A DNA stretch of 64,000 bases from Coemansia sp. RSA 487 (GCA_027577595.1 JANBRJ010000065.1:1-64000); one strand, 5' to 3'. Numbered from the stretch's first letter, positions 30,625-43,071 are shown. The notes: generated by a model not told the origin, from the letters alone. Program-made: numbers and translations.

Positions 30625-31943
30625 TACGCCAACCAAAAGACCGCGCAGAAGGCTTCTGTTGTCCTGCAGTTGTTTTTACATTATAACGATGGCATTGGTG
30701 TGTGGTTGTGGCGACACGAACACAATTATCCCCTATATATAGTAGCTGAGGAGGGTAACTCGCCGTCGTGTTAGTGTTTCTGGAAACAAAAGGAAAGAAA
30801 GCATATTAGAAGCGGGGACTGGCGATCAATTATATGCCACCGCGCTTTTCAAGTTCTATTTTTATACATTCAGACTTCACGCATGGGTTTTACAGTCTTG
30901 TTGATGCTTGGCGGCAGGGTGGTTTTCCTTTTTTGGTAGATTTTGTCTGACCACTTGCTGTGTGAAAATAGATCTTTATGCGGAGAAAGGACCTGTCACG
31001 GCTGACAGGAAATAATCTGGGTGATGGAAAAAGAAGACCTGGCAAGAGCTGATTCGAGGCATGGGTGGAGAGAGAAGGGGGAAGGGGGAGCAAAACTACA
31101 CAAAAGCGCACTCAGTGTGTGTGGAGGCGATGAAAACGTGGTTTGTTTTTAATTTTTTAGTTATTTTTTCGGCAAAGGCGAATGCCAAAAACATACGCTC
31201 AGAAAATAAGCAGACTGTCATTTCTTTTTTGGAACTTTTAAACTCGCTTCAACGCTTTCTTTCTCTTCTTACCAGTACATTGCACTTCTCTTTTTTATAG
31301 TTTTCTTGCTACCTGTTATTAGCTTTTCTTTACCTTTTACCGGGTGTAATTTCGCTTTGGGATTTGTTTATTTTTGAGGGTCTATGGAAACTACGCCGTC
31401 TTTTGATTTCTACAGCCACAGAAACCAGACAAAACGTAAACAACCGCACACAAACGAACACAGCCTCACTTTACTCCCTTCTTATTCAATTCATTTATTC
31501 GGACGTGGCCAGCAGAAGGCGTAAACATCTCTGGAGTATTGATAGCACAACCGGGAAGCTGGCTTGGAACAACAGGGCTCCTTTCTCCTTCTCCGATACA
31601 TACTCCCACTCTTGGGTTTCAGGTATTTGCCATATTATCAAGCGTTTTTGTAAGAAGACAATAGATACAGGGGAATTGGGTGGCATTGCTTTGGTACCTT
31701 TTTTTTGGAAGCCAACTCTGTGGCTTTCCTTTTCCTTTTTTGCCACTTCTCTACTTGTGCCAGAGAAACACGCGCTGTACACAAGTAGCTCACATCTTTC
31801 CTCGTCTCTTTCTGTGCCTCTTCCTTTTGTGTATTGCTCCTTCTATCCGAAACACTGAGGCTAATAGCTTTTGGCGCAATCTTTCGTTTTTTATATACTA
31901 TTCTTTCTTATATAGCGTCGATATCAGTCCAACTCTGCACACA

Positions 31944-34900
31944 ATGGATTCTATAAGGGCACCTTCATCGGACAGCACCGCAGAAACAGAAGGGGCCGGT
32001 TCATCGTCCAGATATCCGCAGCACTCGAATGCACATGGTAAACCGCAGAGTTTGCGGACATCGCCTCGTATGATGAACAACAGATCCTACACCGCCGACA
32101 TGGCTACCAGACCTGCATCAAACGGCAGCTCGTCGCAGCAACTGCAGCATCCAGGCGGTGTTCCACGCGCACACACACATTCGTATGGCTCTGCCCCACA
32201 AACAGTCACTGCAAAGATGGTCGATCCAACTGTACTTGCCGATGCCTTGGCTGACTATGGCACCAGCACACCGCGGTCAGCATCGTCGCGCTCGAGTGTC
32301 TATGGCCAGCACCAATACCAATACCAACAGCAGCGGCAGCAGCTGCAGCTGCAGACGCAACAGCCGACAATTGCTTCCCTTGCGTTGGCCGACAGCCGAG
32401 GTGAATTGGATCGCGAGTTCGAGTATAACTACTATCAGCAGCAGCAGCAGCAGCAGCAATATCCGCACAGCATAAGGACTGACTACAGGCCAGCACAAGG
32501 GTTTTATTCAGAGCCAACATCTGCGACAGGGTCGCCGGTAAGCATAGCGCAAGCTGACGGACGGCTGTTTCAGAGACGCGGTCCCCACTCCTCCGATAAT
32601 GCAATGGTCAGACAAAGCGGGTCAGTCCCTACATCGTCTGCCCTGGGCGTTACGTTTAGCGCAAACTCGAGCGAATCGACAACAACGAAAACAAAAACAA
32701 GTAGCAGGGGAGGAGGGGTATCATTCGGAGAGGGCGTGCAAGCACTGCCAATGTCGTATGGCGCTGGTCAAGAGCAGACCAGAAGCAGTAACAGCGTCAT
32801 CGCTGGAGACAGCAACACAAGCAGTAGCAATAGGTTTGGCGGTAACAGCAGCAGATACACCGCAAGCCATACTCAAACACCAGGTAGAATGGCTGCACAC
32901 TCCAGTCATTATGCCGATGCAGCGAGCGCAAGATCTCCAAGAGGCGGCGAGATCCATCTTAACAATGCAAGTAACAGCAGTGTATCTTCATTTTACAGCA
33001 GCAACGCGCACCAGCAGCAGCAAAGGCGCCAAGCCGAGCCGCCGTCGTCATCGTCATTTGTGTCAGCTGACTGCCGGCCAGCATCAACAGCCGAATATAG
33101 CGGCAGTGCCGGAGTAACAACAAGCGCTGGGGCAAGTGGCGGCGGTAGGACACTGCTGCAGAGCCATCAGCTATCGGTTTTACATGAGGGCAATGACGGC
33201 TCGACGAGGGGCATTAGTGGCGACAATGGGCGCCTCAACCACACCCAACACAAGGCGCAGAATAGCACCGACCACACGCCGTGCATTTCGTCACCATCTA
33301 CTTCAGCAGTCTCGCTGACTGCTGCGTCGAGCTCTTTTTCCTTCAGAAACAGCACCCATCAGGCAAATTCTAGCTATCACCCAGTCCAAAATCATTCCCA
33401 GAATCCCCCTAGACGACCACAGCAGCAGCAGCAGCAGCATAACGCAGGCGGAAGCACCAGCAGATACTCCACAGCAGCCTCCACAAACCGTGACAGCATG
33501 TTCCTGCGGTTAAAAGAGAAGATGAAGTCCTTCAAGCAGCGATCGCGGCCGCAAAGCGACAACCTCTCGGACAAGCGCATGGCATTGAGCTGTACGTCAT
33601 CGCAAGGAATTGGAACCAGCTACCAGCAGCAGCAGGATGGGACCTCAGCATCGCAGTCCCACGGAAAGCCTGGAAACACAAACAGTAAGTACGCTTTTCC
33701 GTTCAGGAGAAACCTACTAATGTCAGAGCATCTCTTCTCTCATCTGTCAACGACTTCTACAGGGTGTGTTAGAGAGATGCGGTTGTTCTTTCTTTAGTTT
33801 GCGTCTTTGCCACACTGCCACTACAAGGAGGTTTTTTCCCTCTCTTTCTATGTTCTGTCATTTTGTTGTCATTGTTTTTGTGGTTGTTTTGTGGTTGTGG
33901 ATATCGTTGTTGTGTTTGTTCCATCCACTTCTTGTGTCTCAGCCTCCTTTTCTTTTCTTGGGCATTGAATCATTGCTATCTTGGGGAATACTTCTATTCA
34001 TAAATGCTGCTTGCTTCCTTCCCGCCTTTCCGCAGCCTGGCGGAACTTGTGTTATACTTTGTCTATTTTTAAACATTGCGACACTTGTCTTGAAAGTCCC
34101 ACACATCCTTATTCGTTTTCTTTCCCACATGCTGGGTTTTGCAACAAACATGGCCTTGGCTGACTCATGTTCTATATTAATATCCTTCCACACACACGAT
34201 GGCAAGCAAAAAACCTTCTTGCTGAAATAGTAAGGCTTTCTTGCTGCTTCTAAATAAAGAACAGATGCACTAAAACCGCCTTCTTCCCCTTCCCCTGAAC
34301 CTACCCAACCTAAGCAATCAATTGTACCGACTGCATCTGTCAATCCCAACACCCATGTAGGTTCCGGCTCCGAGTCGCCGTTGTTTGGAGTGCCATTGAC
34401 GATTGCTGTGAGGCTGGCAGGTGTCCGCGTGGGCAGAGTGGCCGGAAGTGGGGAGCCATGCGTGGTTCCGACAGTTGTAGCCGTCTGCGGGTTGTATCTG
34501 TGGCAGAATGGCCGGAAGACACAGGGCATATTTCGGGTCAACGGCTCAATGAAGCGCGTACAGCGACTGCAGGACGAGTTCAACACGCCGCCCTCGTACG
34601 GGCGACACATTGAATGGGTAGGATACACGCTGCATGATGCAGCAACTATTCTTCGCAGATACTTGATATCCTTACCCGAGTCGGTCATCTCTGTCGAGCA
34701 CTATAGCGCGTTTCTGGAGAAGCTTGCAGAAGCCCTACCCGACGATGTCAAGGCCCGCGACTTTGGCACGATGATATCTGCGCTTATCCCCGAGGCACGC
34801 AACACGCTTCTCTACATCCTCGAGATGCTCTCCGTGTTTTCCCGGTCCGAAAACAGCGCGCGTACGCTGATGAACACGTCCAACCTGGCGGCCGTTTTGC

Positions 34901-37900
34901 AGCCTTGCCTGCTTGTCCACCCGGGCCATGTCGCTGACCCGCAGGAGTACGGAAAGGCCAAGGATGTGGTCGAGTTCCTCATAGCCAACGCGCCAATGAT
35001 ATACCCGTCGCCAGATGCAGAGGCGACAGGCTCCGGCATGCACAAATCAGCCGACATCGGCGCTTTTGAACACAACAGCGATGGCCATGATGCTGCTGGC
35101 AACGAAGGGATAAGTAAGAGCATCCATGAGATCTCTAGCGATGGCATTGGCGCGGGCCTTATCTTGTTTGAAACTGAGGATATACAGAATGCCGAGGGTT
35201 ACCGCAGCAAGTTTATGGCCAGCGACGACGGGACGACGCTTGCCACCGGTGGTGGAAACATGCATCCTAGCGCTCCAGTAACATCGACAGGACAGCATGA
35301 CCGCTGGTCGTCGCCACAGACGCGCGAAAGCGGGCTTACAGTCGTACATTCGAGCGAGTCGATGCAGAACTCACGCCAGAACACCAGCACTCAAAGCGCG
35401 TCTGCGGATGTGCTTAACGGCAGTCTACCTGCCCCACCTCCCCGTGGCGACTCGTTGGCAGGAATGAATAGTATGGCGATGTCCACGCCTATTCTGGGCG
35501 CCACCGACTCCATTCGCGCCCAGCAGGCACGGTCGCTAGATTCCGTAACAGCGCGGTTATACGATCCGTCACAGTCGCAGCCGCAGCCACATCCGCCGGT
35601 AAGACCACTTGCACTCAGAGGAGCGGGATCTCCAGATATGGTTTCCGAAGACTCACCACTGACGGGCACATTCAGCGGCTGGCAATCGAACTCTGGCATC
35701 GCGCTTAATAGCATCCAATACCAGTACACGACGACTGGCAGTACTTACACCGCAGGCCAGAGCAAAGTGTCGCCGCGGCCACGGCGGTCCATATCGCTGG
35801 TCACCGCAACTGGGTTGCGCAATTTTGCACAGGAATTGCACGCAGAAGATATCCCGGAGCATGAAACGTCGGGGACCGTCGCAGAGCTAGACGCAGATGC
35901 AAAGAATATTATCGATCGGTCCGGCATGGCTGTACGTGCACGGAGGATTGCTGGTGATCGGCGCGTTGGCCAAGCCAATACGCAACCGTCCACCTCTGTT
36001 AATGACGAGCGGCCTGCAAGGCGCCCGTTACCACAGGTTCCTGTCAAATTCGAATCCAATAGAACGGATACGTCTGTCTCGGCGCCACTTGCGGCTGGCC
36101 ATGGTCGGAGGACGTTTAGCGCGCAAAGCTCTTCTGAAAGGGTGTCGGTTTTGCTGGGAAAGGAAAAAGATAGCAATATCTATAGCTTGTATCCACAACC
36201 GCATGGACCAAAGCCTGTCACTGCCTATTCGTCAGAGGCACCGCCGTCACAGCGCCATTCGCCAGCTGTGAGGGGACCGCGCCAGTTCCCTGGCTCCAGC
36301 GGAAGCGTAAAGCAAGATGTGGAGCAATACACACAACAGCAACAGCAGCAGAGTCAAGATCGGGACCAGAGAGGACCAGCTAACGACTATGACCCTGCTA
36401 TCCAGCAACCACAGGCGCAGATCCCCACTCGAGCACAACACGGTACGCCCGAGATAAGCTCTAGGCCTGTAATGTCGTGGTTATCAGATGAAGATCCTGC
36501 AAACGAGTACGAGGTCATTGGAGGCAAGCCAAATAATGCATCAGGCTCGTACATATGCACGAGCGAGCTTGAGCAAGGTGCAGCAGCAGCAGAGGCAGCA
36601 GTAAGAGCGGCGGCAGCAATGAGACCCAGACCATCCAGACCTGCTGCAAGATCAGGAGGAAACCAGCAGCAACTTGGACTGAGCGAAAGCTCGCAGCAAA
36701 AGCTACGACCGATCGTCAACGCCGATCCTAAGCAGATCGAGCAGATGGCGGTAATGCTTCAAGAAAGGTTTACCTCTGCTGCAAGCAACGGTCAGATAGG
36801 AGTGCCGATGGAGCAGTACAAGCAGGGCAAGGCGCCGAAGAGCTCCGATTCAAAGGACAATAAGACTGGGATCTCGCGTCTGAAGACTATATTCCGAATT
36901 GGCCATGGAAACAGCAGCACACCCAACAGCACTCCTAGCAACATTAACAATATCTCTTTGCCCAAACCAACTGCTGCATCCATGGCTAACGTTGGAAAGG
37001 GCGCGGGGAGAAAGGCTGCTCAAGTGCGCGGCGTGCACAGCTCACTGCCGTATGTAAGCGTCCAGCAGCGCGTGTCCGACCAGCGCGAATTGTCTGGCAG
37101 CACGGACAATGCTCCGAGGCAGGATTTCGAGCCACACCACATCCCTAGACCGCCCCGTCAGCCCAACACAGCCGAGTACGACCAGAAAAGCGCGTTTAGC
37201 AACAGCCCTCGCGTGTCTGTTCGCGGCACAGCATCAGAGACTGGGAGTCCACTAGGCCAGGTTGGGCGGCTTCAAGTCGCTGTGCCACCGGGACATCTCT
37301 CATTTGTATACCCAGACTCGCCAATGTCAAAGACAGACACATTGGGACGGTCCAGCGTTGATTCGCTTGCAAAAAAGCTTAGCGCAAGCGGAATTCGAAG
37401 CAGCGGGCGTGCATACCTGGTGGATCCAGACATGGAGGACGAAAACGACGATGAGGATAATGACGACGAAGGTGTCATGGGCGATCGCGACTATGTGTCG
37501 CCATCATCGCATAAAATTGCCTCTGCTTCGCTACGGCAGCCAAATGCGCCGTACGGATCGCATTTACATGCCACGCCATCGAATTCGACAACACTGCACT
37601 CGTTCAGTAACATGCAGCAGCTTCAGCAGCAGCTCCAACAGAAGCAGTACTACAAGCGGCGATCGGGGTTGTTTGATGGCCAAGGAGGCAATGTGGGCAA
37701 CAACGTAAGTGCTAGATTCTACGAGAACAGTGGCCAGATCGGAGTGACCGCCCAGCAGCAGCAGCAGCAACATCAGCAACAGAGACTGGTAACTGAGTCT
37801 GCACAGCATGGATCTTGGGTTCCAGAGTCTCTGTCGCTGAGGGAACAGAGGAGCACAGACGACTCGGGCTACTCGCAGATGCGCTCAGTACAGACCGAAA

Positions 37901-38466
37901 GGCACGGATCGGAGAGTAACGTTGCAGACCAAGGGTATGGAAGTAGCAGCACGAGTGTTGGTGTTTCGGCAGCGTATTCCCGCCACCACCCCAAGCACCA
38001 GGACCAGCGCGGATACGTTGCTATGCACCGGGGTGGAACTCAAAGCAGCAGTGGCGGCGGCGATGCTGGCGGTACATATGTGCTTCCCAGTATCATCAGC
38101 AACAAGTCGCCATTGCTTGACGGGTACGAGTTTGATCCAAGAAGCTCTGGATACTACCAGCACAGCTACAGCAGCGTCCACGACCAGCAGCAGCAATTAG
38201 TATACGACAAAATTCAGCAGCGTGGATCCAGCAGGCGGTCTACAATCATCGACGACCATGACCAGGACGATGAGCTGGTGGCAACCGATATGAGCGGAGG
38301 AGTGTCCAGCGGCAACAGCCCACGTCGTTCGCGGTCGCTGAGGAACACAATCACATCATTGCGACGCAGACTTTCGCGATCCAGCAGAAACGGTGCTGCA
38401 AACAGTTCGCCGGATGTCACGCCTTCTGGAATGGACGAGACTGTTGCGGCAGCAAGCGTGCACTAA
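31944..38466 (+). CDS. Very long RhoGAP protein, Sac7/Bag7-like GAP domain, two exons
   Basis: GTPase-activating protein for a Rho-family GTPase, expected to act on cell-wall integrity or actin polarity. Exon 1 is 31944-33684 and exon 2 is 34361-38466. The 676-base intron (GTAAGT to TAG) joins in phase 1 into SSGSESPLFGVPL, giving 1948 residues. The single GAP domain (about 587-800) starts at the exon 2 boundary. It has PTVVAVCGLYLWQNGRKTQG, the arginine-finger motif GIFRVNGS, the Sac7-like WVGYTLHDAATILRRYLISL, and NTSNLAAVLQPCLL. The rest is low complexity, rich in Ser, Gln and Gly with poly-Gln runs, basic patches and an acidic block (MEDENDDEDNDDEG). The first in-frame ATG is 31944. It converges on the ABCC gene. 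Confidence 0.88.
33685..34360 (+). other. Intron of the RhoGAP gene
   Basis: The donor GTAAGTACG begins at 33685 and the acceptor CATGTAG ends at 34360. The frame is preserved (A joined to GT gives Ser) and the following codons start the GAP domain. Confidence 0.8.
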
Positions 38467-38739
38467 AATCGTCAGATACACCTTTTCAAATCATTGCTGT
38501 GTTCTATATTTTTTTCTGGATTTGTATGATAGACACTTGCGTAGACAACCACACACATCTTTTCTAAGTGACAATCTTTAACGTATGGGGGGTTGTTCTT
38601 TGTGATAATTACTGGTAAATAAGATTGGATATTGAAATATAGCTAACTGAAGAAAACAACGAATCAACGCAAAGTATACTGCATTCTTATAGAGTGAACT
38701 ATTTATCTCAAATGACAGCAATAAAGGAAGGCGGTAAGC

Positions 38740-41700
38740 TCACTCGCCAAAATCGTTTGCTTTCACAAGCTCTGCAAAGTAGCCTTTCTTTTCAAGCAGC
38801 TCTTCGGGTCGGCCAATTTCTGCTACTCTTCCGCTGTCCATGACGATAATGCGGTCGCTGTTCATAATCGTCTCCAGGCGATGGGCAATGGTTAAAACTG
38901 TACAGCTCTTGAACTCGGAATGGATAAGTCTGTGCATGTTTTGGTTAGACTCTGGGTCAACGTTTGCTGTTGCCTCATCCAGCACAATGATCTTGCGGTT
39001 GCGCATCAGCAGCCTGCAAAGCCCGACAAGCTGCTTCTGTCCGTTGCTAAAGGTGTCCTTCGCATATCTGTCCAAACCGTGTGGTCGTATACTTGGCACG
39101 CGTCTGTCATCCAGCGTAGGTTTTTTGACAAACAAATAAAGGAAGGTGCGCATCATCCAGCCAGATTCGCTCCATTTCTGGTTCCACCTTTCGATTTCCT
39201 TTAGCAGCTCATCATCACTGTCATCTTTGTCTACAATAATCTCACCACCTCCACTATCATCGCCATGGCCAAGCTTTGGCTGCACAAGACCAACGATGCC
39301 ACACTTGACAATCGCAGACCACATGTCCTCGACCGTGTACTTGACAAGGGGGTCCAAATTCTGTCTAAATGTGCCATTGAATAGGGTTGGTTCTTGCGGA
39401 ATACTCCCGAGCTTTGCGCGCACATCTCCTATGTTCATCGATTGGATGTTGTGGCCATCGATCAATATAGACCCGCTGCATGTGCTGTTACCGACCAGTC
39501 GGAACAAGCAGCGAGCAAGGGATGTCTTTCCGGCACCTGTGCGGCCAACGATGCCTACCTTTTCTCCAGGCTTAATGGTCAGGTTGATTTCTTTCAAGGC
39601 ATACTCCAGATCCTGACGATATTTCATACTGAAGTTGCTGAATTCGATTTTCCCGAAAGCTGGCCAGCCTTGTTCTGGGATTTCTGCATCATCAGTACAA
39701 AGCTTTTCACGCTCTAAATCGGCATAGTTCCTGAATTTGCTAATTATGCCTTCATATGGCAACACGATTCTTGGCAACTGCACCACACGTCCAATACTAT
39801 ACACCAATTCCTTTATCAAGCCTGTAAACATTACAAATTCCGCTGATGATATATAATTTCCAAATATTTGGCTGTGTGCTATCAATGCCATGTTGCACAT
39901 AGTATGAGAAGTTTCATCCAGGAAGCGAGGTATAGTGGCTGAAATATCATCAAATGAGGAACTTGGGATAAGAATGCGCTGTTTTGTGTCTCTCTCCTTA
40001 ATATACTTGGATGTGAAATGGCTTTCCACATTGAAAATACGAATCATCTGCTGCCCATCTGCAATGACATCCTCTACCTTCTTTCCGTCGATACAGGCTT
40101 CATCTTTTATTGCTTCAAGCGATGAACTTGCCGGAATAGTAGTTGAATCCAGTTTGGTTTCTGCCCACACGAATAGTGGAACAAGTGCTAATAGCTGCGG
40201 TGCATTTGCTCCAACTCTATATAGCGAGAAACAGGCCTCGGAAAGTGAAGTCAGCTTATGAATCAAGTCAAGCGGTATGCTTTTGGAAATAGTTCTTGTA
40301 CCATTATTATATGCATGGGAAAGTTGTTGCCTGGTTGTGCTGTCAAAGAACGACAAAGGCGCATGAATGACATTTTCAAGAAATATGCTTTTGACTTTGG
40401 AGTTGAGATGCTTTCCCGAAATGATCATTCTTGAATATTCCTCTAGCTGTTGAGTTATATGCATTATTGCTTCACTAATAATATTAATTAGTATGTAATT
40501 TAGTATTGCTTGCTTATTTTCCGTATCTGGGCTGGTGCCTTTTTTGAGAGCAGCCAATTTATACCCGTCAAATATGAATCTGACTAATGAACTTGGCACT
40601 GCAGAAATTCCGATTAATGTTAAAGTCGGAAGCCCACATATCTTTAAAACATAGCACGCATTGTCCCAGTTGCTGTATTTTTTCTTTCCTGAGCTTGGCA
40701 AATCTTGCGTAGCACAGTCTTTTTTGTCATCCAGATTTTCGCCTAATGAGGACTTCGAGCTATCATTGTCCGATTCGGGGTTATCTGTCTTGGTATCGGG
40801 TTGAGTGGATGTGTCTAAAAGTCTTGGTTGGTATTCGCATGCATCCTGCTGTAAAGTGGTTACACTTCCCTTGCTGTCAAGCTGTAGGATTTTGCCAAAG
40901 TATGGCAACAGCTTTTCTTCATGCGTAGCCATAATGCGAATCGTACCAGCAAGCAGCCCCGAATCCATTATTACGTGATCAAGAACGTGACGCTTAACAT
41001 GAGCATCGACAGCCGACAGTGGATCATCCAAAACGTAGATTTCAGCTCTAGAGTACACAGCGCGTGCAAGTGCTAGTCGCGCCTTCTGACCTCCAGAGAT
41101 GTTGATACCTCGTTCTCCAATCACCGTCTGATCGCCATTTTTCCAGTTAGAAATATCGTCAGAAAGCGCACAGGAGAATATGACCTTGTTGTAGAACTCT
41201 TGATCATACTCACGTCCAAACAGAATGTTTTCACGCAAGGAGCCATTCATAATCCAAGGCGTTTGCTCAACAAGAGCAATGGATCCGACAACAGAACCTG
41301 TTCCTTTAGTCATCTCGACCTCGCCACAAATGGATATCAAAAGCGATGACTTGCCGGATCCTGTTTTTCCAACGACAGCAACAAGATCACCTGGATTTGC
41401 CTCAAAGTTAATGTCTTTCAGGACTGCTTTGTCTTTTGTCCAAGAAAACTCGCCTTCGTTCACGCTGACAATAGGACCAGAGTGAACCTTCTCTTGGTCG
41501 GAGGTATCTGTATAATTTTTATCATTGGACAAATGATTATGCCGCAAGGTGTTTATATAATCACCTCTTAATGCTCGTTCAATGATATAGTTGTTTTCAA
41601 CAAAGGAGCGCAAGTTAAGGACCCGATGATACAGAGTGTCGAAATCTAACTGTACACTGCTTATAAGACCGCTAAGTTGGAACATACTTGCTGTTGATAG

Positions 41701-43071
41701 CACATATGTAGAGTTCGGGTTTAAATGAATATACGATAATGTCAGATACACAACGATTTGGTGAGATGTGAACCCAAAAATATCAATTCCAATCCAGACA
41801 GCTTTGGCAAATGGTGCATACCAGACACCATATTTTTTTGCTTCAGCTGTTTCCCAATGTTTTAGAAGCTTTGGATCCGAATACATTCTTTCCCAGCCAA
41901 ACATTTTGATAGACTTTATGTTGTAGAACACCTCATCTACCTTGTCATCACGCTCATAATCCTTGCAATAAACATCCCACATACGCTTTGAGCCAATAGC
42001 TTTGGAGACAGCACAGCCAAGCAAAATGTACATGCAGTGCATTACTAAAGGTATAAATGCCAGCCAGCCAATGCTAATATACAGTAGCATCAATGTAGAC
42101 AAGAGACTGGTGAGTATTAAAAAAATGGAGAGCATGTCCTCAAAATCATATAGCAAGTTGTGGGTAGCAGCGTGTGCCTTGTGTATGCAATGGTTATTTT
42201 GAAGCCCATTGTTCATAAGTGGCAGGCGGAACAGCGTTAGCTTTAATGCTTCAATAACTCGTGTTGATTCCATACGTACAAAGGATTCGACGCGAAACAG
42301 CTGTTTTGAGAGAACTGACAAGACGAATGCACTTACAATGCTGAAATAGGGAATATGCCAGCCGTATTCCAATGGCGCATCAAAAAAATAGAGCACACGG
42401 CTTTCAGCAACTGATACCATGGTATGCAGAACATTTAGAAAAAGAGCCAGCATCACTAGTGGAGCCAATGGTCGCCATGCCATCCTGAATATGGCTCTTA
42501 GCAGAAACAGTGGCTCGTCCACATTATACTTGAATTCTTCAAGCACCGATCTCAACTGCATACGCTTGGGAAGCGCTTCAATATCATCCAGCACAATATC
42601 GCGAATCTTTTGGATGCCAATTAAGCGACGCGTTTGTGTGTAGAGAAGCATTTCCTTGATGTCCTTCAGCGTTTGTTGGCTATTTTTGCCGAGGCTGGAT
42701 AATAGAAGATACCCGCGGATTACAGCACATGACAAATTGTACCAAGTTAAACCATCGTTACTACTGATGCTTATAGCTCTGCAGACACCGAAAATGTTGG
42801 CTAGTTGGAATGGACGACGCCCTTCGACATATAGGCTGAGTAGCGGCAAAGCAGTAACTGACAGTGGATAGTGAATATCCGACCAGCTCATACATGCTTG
42901 AGAAGCGAGCGCCCCCAGTGCTGCATAGCAAAATAAAGCAAGCGTATCTCCTGGTGGTCGATTCCTTGTTCTTTTACTTCTACCAGCAATGAATATCGTA
43001 TATAGTATCAACGAAACATCGCATATAGAATGCATGTTGGAATACCCGATAGCCAGAATATCCATAAACAT
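38740..43071 (-). CDS. ABC transporter, ABCC (MRP/Yor1-like) family
   Basis: Full-length half-duplicated exporter, probably of conjugated or anionic compounds, in the plasma or vacuolar membrane. Its 1443 residues are contiguous. A short hydrophobic N-terminus (about 1-150) suggests no full TMD0. TMD1 spans about 190-500. NBD1 has Walker A GKTGSGKSS (about 568), signature ISGGQKAR (about 657) and Walker B YVLDDPLSAVD, the Asp after Walker B being usual for ABCC NBD1. TMD2 is poorly hydrophobic and divergent. NBD2 has Walker A GRTGAGKTS (about 1176), IPQEPTLFNGTFRQNLDP, a changed signature FSNGQKQ (about 1340), IVLDEATANVD and an AHRLETI H-loop. Roughly 60 extra residues sit between the Q-loop and signature of NBD2. 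A CTAAC-like branch site and TTTTTTAG end just before the ATG and suggest a leader intron. Confidence 0.93.
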   Translation of the reverse strand: MFMDILAIGYSNMHSICDVSLILYTIFIAGRSKRTRNRPPGDTLALFCYAALGALASQACMSWSDIHYPLSVTALPLLSLYVEGRRPFQLANIFGVCRAISISSNDGLTWYNLSCAVIRGYLLLSSLGKNSQQTLKDIKEMLLYTQTRRLIGIQKIRDIVLDDIEALPKRMQLRSVLEEFKYNVDEPLFLLRAIFRMAWRPLAPLVMLALFLNVLHTMVSVAESRVLYFFDAPLEYGWHIPYFSIVSAFVLSVLSKQLFRVESFVRMESTRVIEALKLTLFRLPLMNNGLQNNHCIHKAHAATHNLLYDFEDMLSIFLILTSLLSTLMLLYISIGWLAFIPLVMHCMYILLGCAVSKAIGSKRMWDVYCKDYERDDKVDEVFYNIKSIKMFGWERMYSDPKLLKHWETAEAKKYGVWYAPFAKAVWIGIDIFGFTSHQIVVYLTLSYIHLNPNSTYVLSTASMFQLSGLISSVQLDFDTLYHRVLNLRSFVENNYIIERALRGDYINTLRHNHLSNDKNYTDTSDQEKVHSGPIVSVNEGEFSWTKDKAVLKDINFEANPGDLVAVVGKTGSGKSSLLISICGEVEMTKGTGSVVGSIALVEQTPWIMNGSLRENILFGREYDQEFYNKVIFSCALSDDISNWKNGDQTVIGERGINISGGQKARLALARAVYSRAEIYVLDDPLSAVDAHVKRHVLDHVIMDSGLLAGTIRIMATHEEKLLPYFGKILQLDSKGSVTTLQQDACEYQPRLLDTSTQPDTKTDNPESDNDSSKSSLGENLDDKKDCATQDLPSSGKKKYSNWDNACYVLKICGLPTLTLIGISAVPSSLVRFIFDGYKLAALKKGTSPDTENKQAILNYILINIISEAIMHITQQLEEYSRMIISGKHLNSKVKSIFLENVIHAPLSFFDSTTRQQLSHAYNNGTRTISKSIPLDLIHKLTSLSEACFSLYRVGANAPQLLALVPLFVWAETKLDSTTIPASSSLEAIKDEACIDGKKVEDVIADGQQMIRIFNVESHFTSKYIKERDTKQRILIPSSSFDDISATIPRFLDETSHTMCNMALIAHSQIFGNYISSAEFVMFTGLIKELVYSIGRVVQLPRIVLPYEGIISKFRNYADLEREKLCTDDAEIPEQGWPAFGKIEFSNFSMKYRQDLEYALKEINLTIKPGEKVGIVGRTGAGKTSLARCLFRLVGNSTCSGSILIDGHNIQSMNIGDVRAKLGSIPQEPTLFNGTFRQNLDPLVKYTVEDMWSAIVKCGIVGLVQPKLGHGDDSGGGEIIVDKDDSDDELLKEIERWNQKWSESGWMMRTFLYLFVKKPTLDDRRVPSIRPHGLDRYAKDTFSNGQKQLVGLCRLLMRNRKIIVLDEATANVDPESNQNMHRLIHSEFKSCTVLTIAHRLETIMNSDRIIVMDSGRVAEIGRPEELLEKKGYFAELVKANDFGE

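Larger units (their letters stand above)
29804..31943. other. Intergenic region between the Pex30-like gene and the RhoGAP gene
   Basis: Over 2.1 kb lies between two + strand genes. A perfect 9-base-stem hairpin sits at 29878-29904, just past the Pex30-like stop. An isolated TATATAAAA at 30616-30624 is followed 65 bases later by a 17-codon ATG frame, so an unannotated short transcript is possible. The segment 31140-31940 is T-rich and is probably the RhoGAP promoter and leader. The frame upstream of the RhoGAP start is open for 88 codons but holds no ATG. Confidence 0.5.

Noticed and set aside
31080-31130. A GATTCGAGGC-like string before this region considered as a tRNA T-arm
   Set aside because: No A box, acceptor stem or anticodon arm accompanies it. 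A scan of the gaps by eye gave no credible tRNA.
31680-31943. 88 open codons in frame before the RhoGAP ATG
   Set aside because: The extension contains no ATG and reads as T-rich, Phe/Leu-rich leader sequence. 31944 is the first real start.
34361-34380. Treating the 34381-38466 frame as a separate gene starting inside the GAP domain
   Set aside because: It begins with TTG, not ATG. A phase-matched GTAAGT/TAG intron joins it to the exon ending at 33684, so it is the second exon of one gene.
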